Positions 1-8,322 are shown, counted from the first letter of the stretch. The stretch is DNA of 41,875 nt from Candidatus Kapaibacterium sp. (GCA_026390695.1 JAPLFL010000071.1:1-41875), one strand, 5' to 3'. Numbers and translations are program-made. The notes: generated by a model from the sequence alone, not told the origin.

Positions 1-25
1 TTATTTCTTCAACTTTATAAACAAA

Positions 26-149
26 TTTGCATAATTTGCACATTTTATAATGAAAAAATGCAATCTTTTGCATACTTTTGCATAGTACATTATGCAACGA
101 GATGCTGCTCCAGCAGCGCTTCCAAAAGCCTTATGCATACTTTTGCATA
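26..149. repeat. Cluster of TTTGCATA motifs
   Basis: TTTGCATA occurs at 26-33, 67-74, 77-84 and 142-149, with TTTGCA at 35-40, an inverted TATGCAA near 91-97 and TTATGCATA at 131-139. The 16-mer GCATACTTTTGCATAG is present twice, at 70-85 and 135-150. No gene is visible around it. It could be a protein-binding cluster (iteron-like or operator-like) or a degraded repeat; AT-rich sequence makes chance occurrence more likely. Confidence 0.45.
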
Positions 150-273
150 GTTTTTTGCCCTTTTCGTGTCTGAACTGAGATTTATGGGATTAAGGGATTA
201 AAGAATTTTGGAATTTTCCATTTTTTTTTAATCTATCAATTGTCAGGATTCTGGATTGTGAAGTTGTACTCGA

Positions 274-344
274 AGGGGATTCCCGCATGCGCGGGAATGA
301 CACGGAGGATGAAACTGTCATTCCTGCGAATGCAGGAATCCCCT
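274..344. repeat. Double-hairpin MITE-like element, copy 1
   Basis: Two adjacent palindromes sit here, ATTCCCGCATGCGCGGGAAT near 279-298 and the GTCATTCCTGCGAATGCAGG hairpin near 317-340. They are also inverted relative to each other, so roughly 29-nt outer arms pair across the whole element with only a few mismatches. The first palindrome resembles the Neisseria dRS3 class of ATTCCC-GGGAAT repeats. Related copies lie at 2854-2926, 18241-18320 and 41656-41725. Confidence 0.7.
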
Positions 345-642
345 AATGAAAGAAACACAAATTTTCGATTTCATTCTTACCATGATAAACTTTCAAAGAA
401 CTTCCACAAAATTAACTCCTCAAATCTTCGCTGTCAACTACACAGTTCAAAAACGACTCACGAAATAGTTTCGGTAAAAGTTTCGTGGCAGCAAATTCGG
501 CTTGCATAGATTATTAATAATAGCTAATTTACAATTTGGGTAATATCGAAGTTTTGCTATGAGAGATTTAATCTCGAAGTTCAATTAGGTTTGTTAAATT
601 AATTTTAAATATTCAAACGGAAAGTCATAATAAAGAGGTTTT

Positions 643-1760
643 ATGTTTAAGAATTTATTACTCGTTTTAGCACTTCTTTTTGTGCTTATCTCTGCTTCTC
701 TTGCGGTGGAACAAGGAGCATTGATTTTTATCAAAATATGATTGCCTTCGCAGGAGGTGGAGGAACAAGTGTTTATGATTTACAGACTGATTCTCTGCTC
801 TTTAAAGATTCCGGTTATTTATTTGTAAAGTTTACAAGTGATGGGAATTTTTTAATAACAAATAACGGGAGTACATTCAATTATGCTGGGATTTCAATTT
901 ATGATACAAAATCATGGTTAAAAATTAATTCTATAAATCTGAGTTTAGATGCTCTTGATATTTCTTATGATTCTAAATTTATGGCATTGGGTGTATCAAG
1001 TTGGAACAGATTAAAATTGGATTCATCTGGTATAATCAGTATTTTCAGTTTTCCAAATATAACATGGTTAAAAACATTATTAGTGAAAAAATCCTTACAC
1101 GTTTACCATGTTAGTTTTTCTTCGGATGGCCAATACCTCGCAGCAGCAACAAGTGACGGTGTCAAAATCTGGAATACTTCTGATTGGTCGCTGTTTACAG
1201 ATATAACTATTGGCTCTGATTCAAGAGCTGTAACTTTTTCGGCAGATAATAAATATGTTGTTGCTGGATTTACTATCGGGGGGAAAGATTGGGCAAGACT
1301 TTATTTATATAATTTAGCAATAAATAAAATAATAAATTCATACTTATTAGGTTATTTACGAGATGGGCAAGAAGGTGGCGATGTTCCGACTTGTGTATCT
1401 ATAAGCAATGATTCTAAATATATTGCTGTCGGAAGTATGGGAGCTATATTTATGCTCAACGCCAAATGGAACCCAACTTCAGTATCGGATAATTCTGAAC
1501 AGAAAAATAATAAAATTATTTCTCCCAATCCCGCTACCGGCGAAATATCTCTGAATTTTGAAATAGAAAATACTACATCAACTATAATCAATTTGACAGA
1601 TATAAATGGTGACAAGATTAGAAATTTATTTAATGATTGTCTTCCTGTCGGTCAAAATTCTTTAAAGTTCGATATTTCAGATTTATCTTGCGGAACATAT
1701 TTCATTCAAATAAAAAATGGAGAATATGAATATTCAGATAAATTTGTTGTAGTTAAATAA
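643..1760 (+). pseudogene. Secreted WD40-like protein with T9SS tail, N-terminus frameshifted
   Basis: A predicted signal peptide (MFKNLLLVLALLFVLISASL) is read from ATG 643 but stops at TGA 739-741. The rest of the protein is open in another frame from ATG 738 to 1760 (340 aa), overlapping as ATGA. The upstream extension of the second frame is also open back through about 700, so a one-base indel between about 700 and 735 would join the two. The body has WD40-like repeats (for example SFSSDGQYLAAATSDGVKIW) and ends in about 80 residues of T9SS type A sorting domain (SPNPATGEISLNF through GTYFIQIKNG). The intact protein should be exported and surface-attached or secreted. Sequencing error, recent decay or translational coupling are all possible; without the leader the body would not be exported. 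It shares its WD40 plus T9SS plan with the giant protein at 19467-24122. Confidence 0.7.
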
Positions 1761-2209
1761 GTTCTTTGATTATTTTAAGAAAATCCCCCCTGCCCCCCTT
1801 TTTCGGGTGGGGGGTACAATAGAATTCCCCCCTTTTTCGGGTGGGGGGTACAATAGAATTCCCCTCTTTGCAAAAGAGGGGTTAGGGGAGATTTTTGCAC
1901 TCGAGGCTGTCTCAAGTAAAAGAATTTGAATTTATCATTTCTTTTCCTCAATTCTGCATTGTACATTATACATTAAAAAAAGTTCTTTGATTATTTTAAG
2001 AAAATCCCCCCTGCCCCCCTTTTTCGGGTGGGGGGTACAATAGAATTCCCCACTTTTTCGGGTGGGGGGTACAATAGAATTCCCCTCTTTGCAAAAGAGG
2101 GGTTAGGGGAGATTTTTGCACTCGAGGCTGTCTCAAGTAAAAGAATTTGAATTTATCATTTCTTTTCCTCAATTTTGCATTGTACATTCTACATTATACA
2201 TTAAAAAAA
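1761..2209. repeat. Tandem duplication, two copies of 221 and 228 bp
   Basis: Copy 1 (1761-1981) and copy 2 (1982-2209) are almost identical, and a third copy seems to begin at 2210 with GTTCTTTGATAA before diverging. Each copy contains an internal direct repeat of TTTTTCGGGTGGGGGGTACA and the palindrome CCCCTCTTTGCAAAAGAGGGG. Differences between copies are a few substitutions and a short TTCTACAT-type insertion near the end of copy 2. Open frames on the minus strand follow the repeat and look spurious. The first copy begins directly after the stop codon of the T9SS gene. Confidence 0.9.
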
Positions 2210-2248
2210 GTTCTTTGATAAATTTTGATGATTTTTACGGATTTACGC

Positions 2249-2738
2249 TTTCGTACGCATTCATTTTACTTTCGTAAAGTTTTAAAATAGTTGCGTAAAG
2301 CGTTAAAACACTTTCGTATAAGATTAAAGTGGTTTCGTATGCCATTAAATCAGTTCCGTAAAGGCTTAAAGTGGTTTCGTATGTTGTTAAAGAGCTTTCG
2401 TAACGTTACGCGAGTGCTTTAAACCATTACGCGAGTGCTTTAAACCATTACGCGAATGCTTTAATCTCTTACAAAAGCATTTTAAACATTTACAAGAACA
2501 TTTTAATAGATGGCAGAACTCAAATAATAATTTACAAGAGTTCTTTAAACCATTACCAGAGTTCAATAATCGTTTACAAGAGTTCTTTAAACCATTACCA
2601 GAGTTCAATAATAATTTATAGGAGTTCTTTAAACCATTACGAGAGTTTAATAATCGTTTACAAGAGTTCTTTAAATCATTACGAGAGTTTAATAATAATT
2701 TACAGGAGTTCTTTAAACCATTACGAGAGTTTAATAAT
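2249..2738. repeat. 21-bp-period minisatellite, about 23 degenerate units
   Basis: Landmark TTT/AAT codons recur at 2249, 2270, 2291, 2312, 2333, 2354, 2375 and 2396, then after a single +1 slip at 2418, 2439, 2460, 2481, 2502, 2523, 2544, 2565, 2586, 2607, 2628, 2649, 2670, 2691, 2712 and 2733. The period is strictly 21 bp. Most early units match TTTCGTannnnnTTAAAnnn. Read on the plus strand, the units give heptads of the form FRxxLKx, then FKPLREC, then paired FKPLPEF/NNRLQEF. In-frame TAG codons occur at 2288 and 2619. The minus strand is open from 2387 to 2608 with Cys-rich LKNSCKR-type heptads. It may be a decayed heptad-repeat gene or a non-coding array with two-helical-turn phasing. 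Confidence 0.85.
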
Positions 2739-2763
2739 AAAGTATTTTTCAGATTTTTACCTC

Positions 2764-2824
2764 GTTACCAAGCTCCCGCATGGTAATGGATAAAAAATCT
2801 GTTCCCAGGCGGGAGCTTGGTAAC
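2764..2824. repeat. Inverted repeat with GTTACCAAGCTCCCGC arms
   Basis: Perfect 16-bp arms GTTACCAAGCTCCCGC (2764-2779) and its reverse complement (2809-2824) flank a 29-nt spacer. It sits between the 21-bp array and the next MITE-like element, so it is part of the local repeat cluster. There is no T-run that would make it a convincing terminator. Confidence 0.8.
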
Positions 2825-2853
2825 AAGAATGAAAAGCCTCATATTTAACAAAA

Positions 2854-2926
2854 ATGTCATTCCTGCGTATGCAGGAATCTTATTCCAGTGCCAATCAGTG
2901 GATTCCTGCATTCGCAAAAATGACAG
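2854..2926. repeat. Double-hairpin MITE-like element, copy 2
   Basis: The hairpin TGTCATTCCTGCGTATGCAG (from about 2855) and an inverted partner with GGATTCCTGCATTCGC (from about 2900) ending in AATGACA reproduce the layout of copy 1. The second hairpin is degenerate. It lies just downstream of the 3' end of the minus-strand FecR-like gene. Confidence 0.7.
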
Positions 2927-2972
2927 CTACTCAGCTTATGCCCACTTTACACTATTTAGAAACTTTATGAAC

Positions 2973-3908
2973 TCAATTGTCGATCTGGTTATTCAGCAAA
3001 AAGTTCTTATAGAGTTTTTCATATTCTGCAACTCCGCGCTCTGCTTGAATACCTGCTTTATAGCTCTCTAATGCGTTTAAAATCAATTTTCTTTCCTCAT
3101 AGAACCTTCCGACAATTAAATTACCAAGCGCCGAATTTGAGTCCTTTCCAAGCTCTGTTTGAAGTTTTTTCAATTCCTTGTCAATCAGGATTGCTTCTTC
3201 CTTTGAAACAAGTTTAAAAGAAGATGTTTTGGGATGAATATTATTAACATCACTTGCTTCAATTGTCAGACTATATATTTGATTCGTTTTTAATTTCAAT
3301 TCTTCGGTATTAATATTAAAGCTTGGCTCTTCGGAAATAAATTCTCTGTTCAACTGCCCTTTTTTATCTTTCAAAGTAATCTTATACTTCTTGTTGTTAG
3401 CTATTGGCAGCCATTTTACGTCGATAGGAGCATTGCTTATATTTGTTTGAACCGGAAAGTTTGATTTGATTTCCGAAAGTTGTGTTATTGTATCGTCTAA
3501 CTTACGTTCCACTGCACCTGAAGCACCTGTTTTAACATTTTTCTTAGTCAGATCATCAATATTTGAAATTTCTTTTATGATATATTCTGAAAATCTAAGA
3601 TATTGTTTACTTCTTTTTTCAGTCATTTCATTACTTAATTCTGCACAATTATATTCACCAGGATTTTTAAGTTCCTTAGTTCCCCCCATTGAATATGACA
3701 AACCAACATATCCGTTAGTGCTGACTCTGATTTTATCCTTTGCAAATAAGTCCATACCGGCATTTGCCTGCGTCCAATTGCTGCTTCCGAACTTCTGCAT
3801 GGCAACCTCGCCGCGAACAGCGAGAATCTTGAAAGTTAGTTTCTCAGCATAAGAATATGCAGTAAAAATGAAACTAATAAGCAGAAATACGGTTATAATT
3901 TTTTTCAT
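2973..3908 (-). CDS. FecR-like secreted protein, copy A
   Basis: A 311-aa protein with a signal peptide (MKKIITVFLLISFIFTAYSYA) and a FecR-like beta domain at about residues 26-90 (ILAVRGEVAMQKFG, GMDLFAKDKIRVS, YVGLSYSMGGTKELKNPGEY). A central segment contains NIDDLTKKNVKTGASGAVER, then a fibronectin-like stretch (IDVKWLPIANNKKYKITLKD), and the C-terminus is helical and TPR-like (SALGNLIVGRFYEERKLILNALESYKAG). The start is supported by AAGGAG (3916-3921 on the minus strand), 8 nt upstream. Its ATG overlaps the upstream CHASE2 gene by 4 bp, so the two are almost certainly co-translated. It is a paralogue of the protein at 15941-16876, which has the same length. FecR in iron signalling is a sigma regulator with a membrane anchor; none is visible here, so it is probably periplasmic or surface-exposed. 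Its ligand and partner are unknown. Confidence 0.85.
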   Translation of the reverse strand: MKKIITVFLLISFIFTAYSYAEKLTFKILAVRGEVAMQKFGSSNWTQANAGMDLFAKDKIRVSTNGYVGLSYSMGGTKELKNPGEYNCAELSNEMTEKRSKQYLRFSEYIIKEISNIDDLTKKNVKTGASGAVERKLDDTITQLSEIKSNFPVQTNISNAPIDVKWLPIANNKKYKITLKDKKGQLNREFISEEPSFNINTEELKLKTNQIYSLTIEASDVNNIHPKTSSFKLVSKEEAILIDKELKKLQTELGKDSNSALGNLIVGRFYEERKLILNALESYKAGIQAERGVAEYEKLYKNFLLNNQIDN

Positions 3909-5128
3909 AATTTTTCTCCTTTGTTGATTTTTTTTAATCCGTGAAAAATGATTGGTTTTATTGAAAAAGTATATGCCTCAAAAATCATAAGAGACAGTGC
4001 GCATGCAAAGATTGCGCCGGTAACTTTCAATTCGAATAAATAAATAAGGAAGCAATAATACATAATAAACAGAAGTAAAATGGATTCGAGGACGAATATG
4101 AAAATGCTTGATAGCTCGTACCAATCGCGGAATTTATCGCATATAAAACCAAACAAAACCATATTGCAATAGCATACCAAAATTGGAAGAAGATAAAAGA
4201 GCCAACGCGGCATTTGATTGAAGTAATTACCTTCGATAATCATAGAAATAATATTTGCATGAACCTGCAAACCATACATATCAGGCCAGGAAACGCCGGA
4301 ATTCTTTTGAAGTGGTGTGAAATATAAATCTTTTAACGCATATTCGTCACTCGGTGCTTCTGCATCAACTTTTTTGCTAATTCCTAATAAAACTAATTTA
4401 TTTGAAAAGATATTTTTATCAAAATCACCGGCTATTATATTCTTGTAGTTTTCGGTCAGAAATTTATCAGTGCCCTTCCAATTAATTGTTTCGCGGCTCA
4501 ACTTACGACTAAGTAGTTTTTTGGCGGCTTCAGGATTAAGTAGCATAGCAAGTTTAACAGAAAAAGCGGTATCAATATTATCTTTGGAATGTACGATAGG
4601 AAGGCAAGTGCGAAGGGTAATAAATTGTTTATTTTCATCAAAGTAGAAATTCCCATGTCCTGTACTTGTAGCTCCCACAATATCACTGTCACTGACAATA
4701 TATCCATTAAAATAATTATGTTCTCTATTGAAATTTGTCAAAATCTTATTGATAATGATATTTTTATTATGATTAATAATCTGCGTAAGTTCAATATCTC
4801 CGATTGGATCAGAAAAGTCTTTATTAATAATTTTTTCAATACCGATACCCTTGGGAGCACATTGTTCAATAATGGCTATCAAAGCAGCAAGGTCACGATT
4901 ACTAATATTTTCGGAATTGATTAATGTGATATTAGTATCGGCAGAAATTGTGGACCGTTCTATGATTGAAGAGAAGGCGTTGTCAGTTATTTCAACATCA
5001 TCAAGAGTAAGTCTCAGTGGTTCAAAAACTGAGATATTAAATGCTTTCTCAAACAAAAACATAATAGCAAAAACTATCACAGTTTTGATAAAATTATCAA
5101 AAGTAAATATTTTAAGATTCTTTAACAT
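3905..5128 (-). CDS. CHASE2-domain membrane protein without output domain (second of pair)
   Basis: The 407-aa protein has an N-terminal membrane segment (about 13-30), a large extracytoplasmic CHASE2 domain (about 40-300) and three C-terminal membrane segments (about 305-390), ending in a short basic tail. CHASE2 signatures include NITLINSENISNRDLAALIAI, KLVLLGISKK and the late motif DMYGLQVHANIISMIIEGNYF. In characterised families CHASE2 precedes a kinase, cyclase or GGDEF domain; here nothing enzymatic follows the membrane segments. The start is preceded by GAGGAAG, and the gene overlaps the upstream CHASE2 gene by 17 bp and the downstream FecR-like gene by 4 bp. This argues for a stoichiometric envelope complex. 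I infer a sensory or scaffold role, with signal output passing through a partner protein. Confidence 0.85.
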   Translation of the reverse strand: MLKNLKIFTFDNFIKTVIVFAIMFLFEKAFNISVFEPLRLTLDDVEITDNAFSSIIERSTISADTNITLINSENISNRDLAALIAIIEQCAPKGIGIEKIINKDFSDPIGDIELTQIINHNKNIIINKILTNFNREHNYFNGYIVSDSDIVGATSTGHGNFYFDENKQFITLRTCLPIVHSKDNIDTAFSVKLAMLLNPEAAKKLLSRKLSRETINWKGTDKFLTENYKNIIAGDFDKNIFSNKLVLLGISKKVDAEAPSDEYALKDLYFTPLQKNSGVSWPDMYGLQVHANIISMIIEGNYFNQMPRWLFYLLPILVCYCNMVLFGFICDKFRDWYELSSIFIFVLESILLLFIMYYCFLIYLFELKVTGAIFACALSLMIFEAYTFSIKPIIFHGLKKINKGEKL

Positions 5129-6365
5129 TCTTCCTCGAAATTAGCTTCCTGAACCTGCCAAATACTTTTAATGATATTGGCTTAATTGAGTCGTGATATG
5201 CTTCGTAAGAAGTAGTAATAAGGCAAAGTCCGTAAAATTGACCGACCATATTAATCTCGAACCGGAAAAAATTAAGTACTGCTAAAATTATAACCCAGTA
5301 TAACACCAGTTCAACTAAAATTATAAGCAAGCTGACAGTCTCGTACAAATCAATATCATATTTTCTGATAAAAGAAAATAAAAGGACATTTAAATAAATA
5401 ATAATAAAACTTAAAACATGAGACCATATTACAGAATTTCTATTATAGAACTTCCCATCAAGAATCATTGAAATGATGTTTGCATGAATGACAACTCCAT
5501 ACATATCAGGGAATGAGCGGCCAATATATTTAGCATTCATCGGTGTAAAGAAAATATCCTCAAGAGTTTTGGTTTTCAAATCAGGTCCAAGGAACCCCAT
5601 TAATATAATTTTATCTTTGAGAAATCCGAGTGAATCTTGCTTTTTAAAAACATCGTCCCAATCTAAAGTCAAATATTTATCTGTGTTTCTACGGAAATTG
5701 ACTATCTCAGAGCGATTTTCACGACCAAGAAATCCATCAGCTTTAATAGAATCAAATTGCCGAGCTGCGGCTACAGCAAACGAAATCAGATGCTTACCTT
5801 TAATATTTACTTCTGGATAAAAAGTACGTTCAACTTCTTCCCAAGGTTTCTCAACATTTAAGGTAACAAAGCCCTGATAGCCGTATTTACCAAATATATC
5901 AATTGGGTTGGTCACATCATCAAATCGTTTATCCGGATCGTCCTCTTCTTCGCAGTCCTTACAATTTGTATCAACATTTAAACGACTGGCAAGGACAAGA
6001 TTTTCAACTTTTGATATTGAATTTGCGAAGACTGAGTCTAATTCTTTGGTCTTATGCTTGAAGAACATTATATCTAAAGCAATAACTTTTGGCTTCCATT
6101 TGTTGAGGATTTCAACTTGTTTTGCCAAACCATCACGTTTCAAATATCCTATATTGACAAGAACAATGTTCGTATCGGTTTTTATTGTTTTTTTATCATT
6201 TAAACTCGAAAATACAATGTTGGTGACGTCAAAATCCTGCATTATATTCTGAATAGGATTTAAAAAGTCAACTTGAAAAAAATACGGAAAATATTTCAGA
6301 ACCAGAAAAACTATAATGCATACCATTACATGATCAATGTGAAATATTTTTAGTAGTTTGTACAT
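5112..6365 (-). CDS. CHASE2-domain membrane protein without output domain (first of pair)
   Basis: A 417-aa paralogue of the next gene with the same plan: one N-terminal membrane segment (about 13-30), an extracytoplasmic CHASE2 region (about 35-310), three membrane helices (about 315-395) and a basic tail (FGRFRKLISRKN). Recognisable pieces are TNIVLVNIGYL, KVIALDIMFF, KIILMGFLGPDLKTKTLEDIF and DMYGVVIHANIISMILDG. It has an acidic insertion with a cysteine pair (NCKDCEEEDDPDKRFDD) near residue 140 that could bind metal or form a disulfide. It begins 12 bp after fixH, so it probably shares that transcript. Like its neighbour it lacks any catalytic or DNA-binding domain. Confidence 0.85.
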   Translation of the reverse strand: MYKLLKIFHIDHVMVCIIVFLVLKYFPYFFQVDFLNPIQNIMQDFDVTNIVFSSLNDKKTIKTDTNIVLVNIGYLKRDGLAKQVEILNKWKPKVIALDIMFFKHKTKELDSVFANSISKVENLVLASRLNVDTNCKDCEEEDDPDKRFDDVTNPIDIFGKYGYQGFVTLNVEKPWEEVERTFYPEVNIKGKHLISFAVAAARQFDSIKADGFLGRENRSEIVNFRRNTDKYLTLDWDDVFKKQDSLGFLKDKIILMGFLGPDLKTKTLEDIFFTPMNAKYIGRSFPDMYGVVIHANIISMILDGKFYNRNSVIWSHVLSFIIIYLNVLLFSFIRKYDIDLYETVSLLIILVELVLYWVIILAVLNFFRFEINMVGQFYGLCLITTSYEAYHDSIKPISLKVFGRFRKLISRKNVKES

Positions 6366-6376
6366 AAAGTATTGCT

Positions 6377-6823
6377 TTAATTCGTATTAAAATCAGTTTC
6401 CAGATAATACCTTGATGCTGAATCAGACAAATCAATTTTAACTTTCCACATTCCTTTAGCAAAAGATTTAAGATCAAAAAATTGTTTAAAAGAAGAATCA
6501 AGAATTAATTCGGAACGAAAATCCCGTCTGTCGTCGGAAACACAATAGAATAAAATTTTCCCTTTTGAACTTTTATTCAAATTTTTAGGAAAATTAAGTA
6601 TAAGATCATGCTGGTTCTTAGAAATACTAAATTCAGCCTGTAAAAATTTAGATTTATTGATAATATCAATCTGATCCTGATATTTAAGTTCTTTATCGTA
6701 ATAATTTTTTTCGACAACATCAATTTTACGAGTTGTAGCGTAAATTACCATCCCAATAGTGACAAGAGCAAAAGCAATATAAAGAATTGCAATCCTCCAT
6801 CCCCAGTTTTTCAAAATATTCAT
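6377..6823 (-). CDS. fixH: FixH/CcoH-like protein
   Basis: A 148-aa protein with one N-terminal membrane helix (about 9-31, WRIAILYIAFALVTIGMVIY) followed by KNYYDKELKYQDQID, the signature of FixH/CcoH, and a small extracytoplasmic beta domain. The family is associated with assembly of cbb3-type cytochrome c oxidase, with FixG/CcoG. It lies 54 bp downstream of ccoG, matching the usual order, and 12 bp upstream of the CHASE2 pair. The structural oxidase genes (ccoNOP) and the copper ATPase ccoI are not in the window. Confidence 0.88.
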   Translation of the reverse strand: MNILKNWGWRIAILYIAFALVTIGMVIYATTRKIDVVEKNYYDKELKYQDQIDIINKSKFLQAEFSISKNQHDLILNFPKNLNKSSKGKILFYCVSDDRRDFRSELILDSSFKQFFDLKSFAKGMWKVKIDLSDSASRYYLETDFNTN

Positions 6824-6876
6824 TTAATAAGTCTCAATCAACAATAATTAAATATAAAGCATACAAATATATCAAA

Positions 6877-8322
6877 TTATTTTAACTTATTAATAAAATA
6901 AAAAGCAGTTTTTATCTCTTTCAATTTCTTACCATTATCATAAACTCCAATAATTATCTGGCTATTTTGAGCAGGAAGTTTCCTTTTATCAATTTTAATC
7001 AATATTGATGCCTCACTGGTCTGGCTCGGTTCCACCATAATCTTTTCATTACCCGGAATTTCAATAGCGCCTTCAGGAGATTCAAGTTTAAGATCCAAAG
7101 TCATAATCTTATATGTCCGATTTGTGAAACTTGCAGTATAGACATTTTCAACAACGAAATTATCAAGAGCAATAGGTTGAATATTTTTAACACGATGAAC
7201 TCGGGCATCCACATCGGTTCTGATTAGCATTAAAACGCTGATAAGGGTTATAAGAACAGTCAGCAAAGCAGAGTATATAATGATTCTGGGTGTAATTCTA
7301 AATTTTTGATTGAAAGCAATAGAATTAATCGAACCGTATTTTATCAGTTTTCTCGGTTTTTCTATTCTATCCATAATTTCATCACAAGCATCAATACATG
7401 CGGTACAGTTCACGCATTCAAGCTGAGCACCCTTGGAATTTCGTATATCAATTCCCGTTGGACAAACCCGGATACAAGCTCCACAGTCAATGCAATCTCC
7501 ATCAGCATTAGAATCATTTTTATCTTTTCTTGGCTCACCGCGTACATAATCATAGGCCACAATAATCGAATTATTATCAAGCAGCACTGATTGCAACCTT
7601 CCATAAGGACAAATCACGATACATGCCTGTTCGCGAAATCTTGCGAATATAAAATAAAATATTCCGGAAAATAAAAGCATAGCAATAAAACCGACCAGAT
7701 GAGAGCCTACAGGGTCTTTAATTATACTGAATAATTCATCTGTACCAATTATATATGACAGTAATAAATTTCCGGTTATAAATGAAATTATATAAAAAAT
7801 CGAATGCTTCAGAAACTTTTTAAAAAACTTCACCGCTGTCATAGACGAATTGTTAAGTTTCCTCTGAGTAGGAGCATCTCCTTCAATTAAATATTCGATT
7901 TTTCTGAAAACGAATTCCAAAAATAGAGTTTGTGGACAAGCCCAGCCACACCATAATCTCCCATATATTGCAGTAAAAAGAACAACAATAATTATCGAAG
8001 CAATAAATGCTAAAGCAAGTATAAAAAAATCCTGAGACCAAAAGACTAATCCGAAAATAATAAATTGTCTGTGGAAAAAATCGAATAATAAAAAAGGATG
8101 ACCTGATACTCTGATAAATGGAACAATAAAAAGGAATGCAAATAGTACAATAGCAACGGCAATTCTAGCTCGGTGAAATTTACCTCTGGGTTTTGATGGA
8201 TAAATCCATTTTCTCTTCCCTGTTCCATCAATAAATCCGACAACATCACGAAAAGTCTCACCGGATCCGTCGTCCGGGACAGTATTGTTCTTATTTAACT
8301 CTGAATTTAACTCTGTTTTCAT
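6877..8322 (-). CDS. ccoG: Cytochrome c oxidase accessory protein CcoG/FixG/RdxA
   Basis: A 481-aa polytopic membrane iron-sulfur protein. Membrane helices lie near 53-72, 88-119, 175-192, 208-228 and 345-365. Cysteine motifs are CGWACP (125-130), CIVICPYG (234-241), and two ferredoxin motifs, C277xxC280xxC283xxxC287P and C303xxC306xxC309xxxC313. The C-terminal 110 residues form an immunoglobulin-like IG-FixG domain. CcoG is needed for cbb3 oxidase biogenesis and is thought to reduce Cu(II) for the catalytic centre. The order queD-ccoG-fixH on one strand suggests transcription together, though the 92-bp gap to queD leaves room for a separate promoter. Confidence 0.96.
   Translation of the reverse strand: MKTELNSELNKNNTVPDDGSGETFRDVVGFIDGTGKRKWIYPSKPRGKFHRARIAVAIVLFAFLFIVPFIRVSGHPFLLFDFFHRQFIIFGLVFWSQDFFILALAFIASIIIVVLFTAIYGRLWCGWACPQTLFLEFVFRKIEYLIEGDAPTQRKLNNSSMTAVKFFKKFLKHSIFYIISFITGNLLLSYIIGTDELFSIIKDPVGSHLVGFIAMLLFSGIFYFIFARFREQACIVICPYGRLQSVLLDNNSIIVAYDYVRGEPRKDKNDSNADGDCIDCGACIRVCPTGIDIRNSKGAQLECVNCTACIDACDEIMDRIEKPRKLIKYGSINSIAFNQKFRITPRIIIYSALLTVLITLISVLMLIRTDVDARVHRVKNIQPIALDNFVVENVYTASFTNRTYKIMTLDLKLESPEGAIEIPGNEKIMVEPSQTSEASILIKIDKRKLPAQNSQIIIGVYDNGKKLKEIKTAFYFINKLK

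Larger units (their letters stand above)
1..642. other. Non-coding, repeat-bearing left end
   Basis: No convincing gene lies here. The stretch holds the TTTGCATA cluster, a short GCTGCT/AGCAGC hairpin near 103-116 and a double-hairpin MITE-like element at 274-344. The only longer open frame (240-509) runs through that repeat and has no recognisable domain. 345-642 contains nothing else I can identify apart from the probable promoter region of the gene starting at 643. Confidence 0.6.

Noticed and set aside
240-509. 89-aa frame at the left end
   Set aside because: It runs through a hairpin element and has no domain or codon signal of its own.
1775-2187. Two similar 63-aa minus-strand frames
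   Set aside because: They follow the tandem duplication exactly and look like translated repeat.
2387-2608. 73-aa Cys-rich minus-strand frame
   Set aside because: It is the 21-bp array read backward; kept as part of the repeat, not as a gene.
2249-2738. CRISPR array
   Set aside because: Units are contiguous with no unique spacers; period and degeneracy fit a minisatellite.
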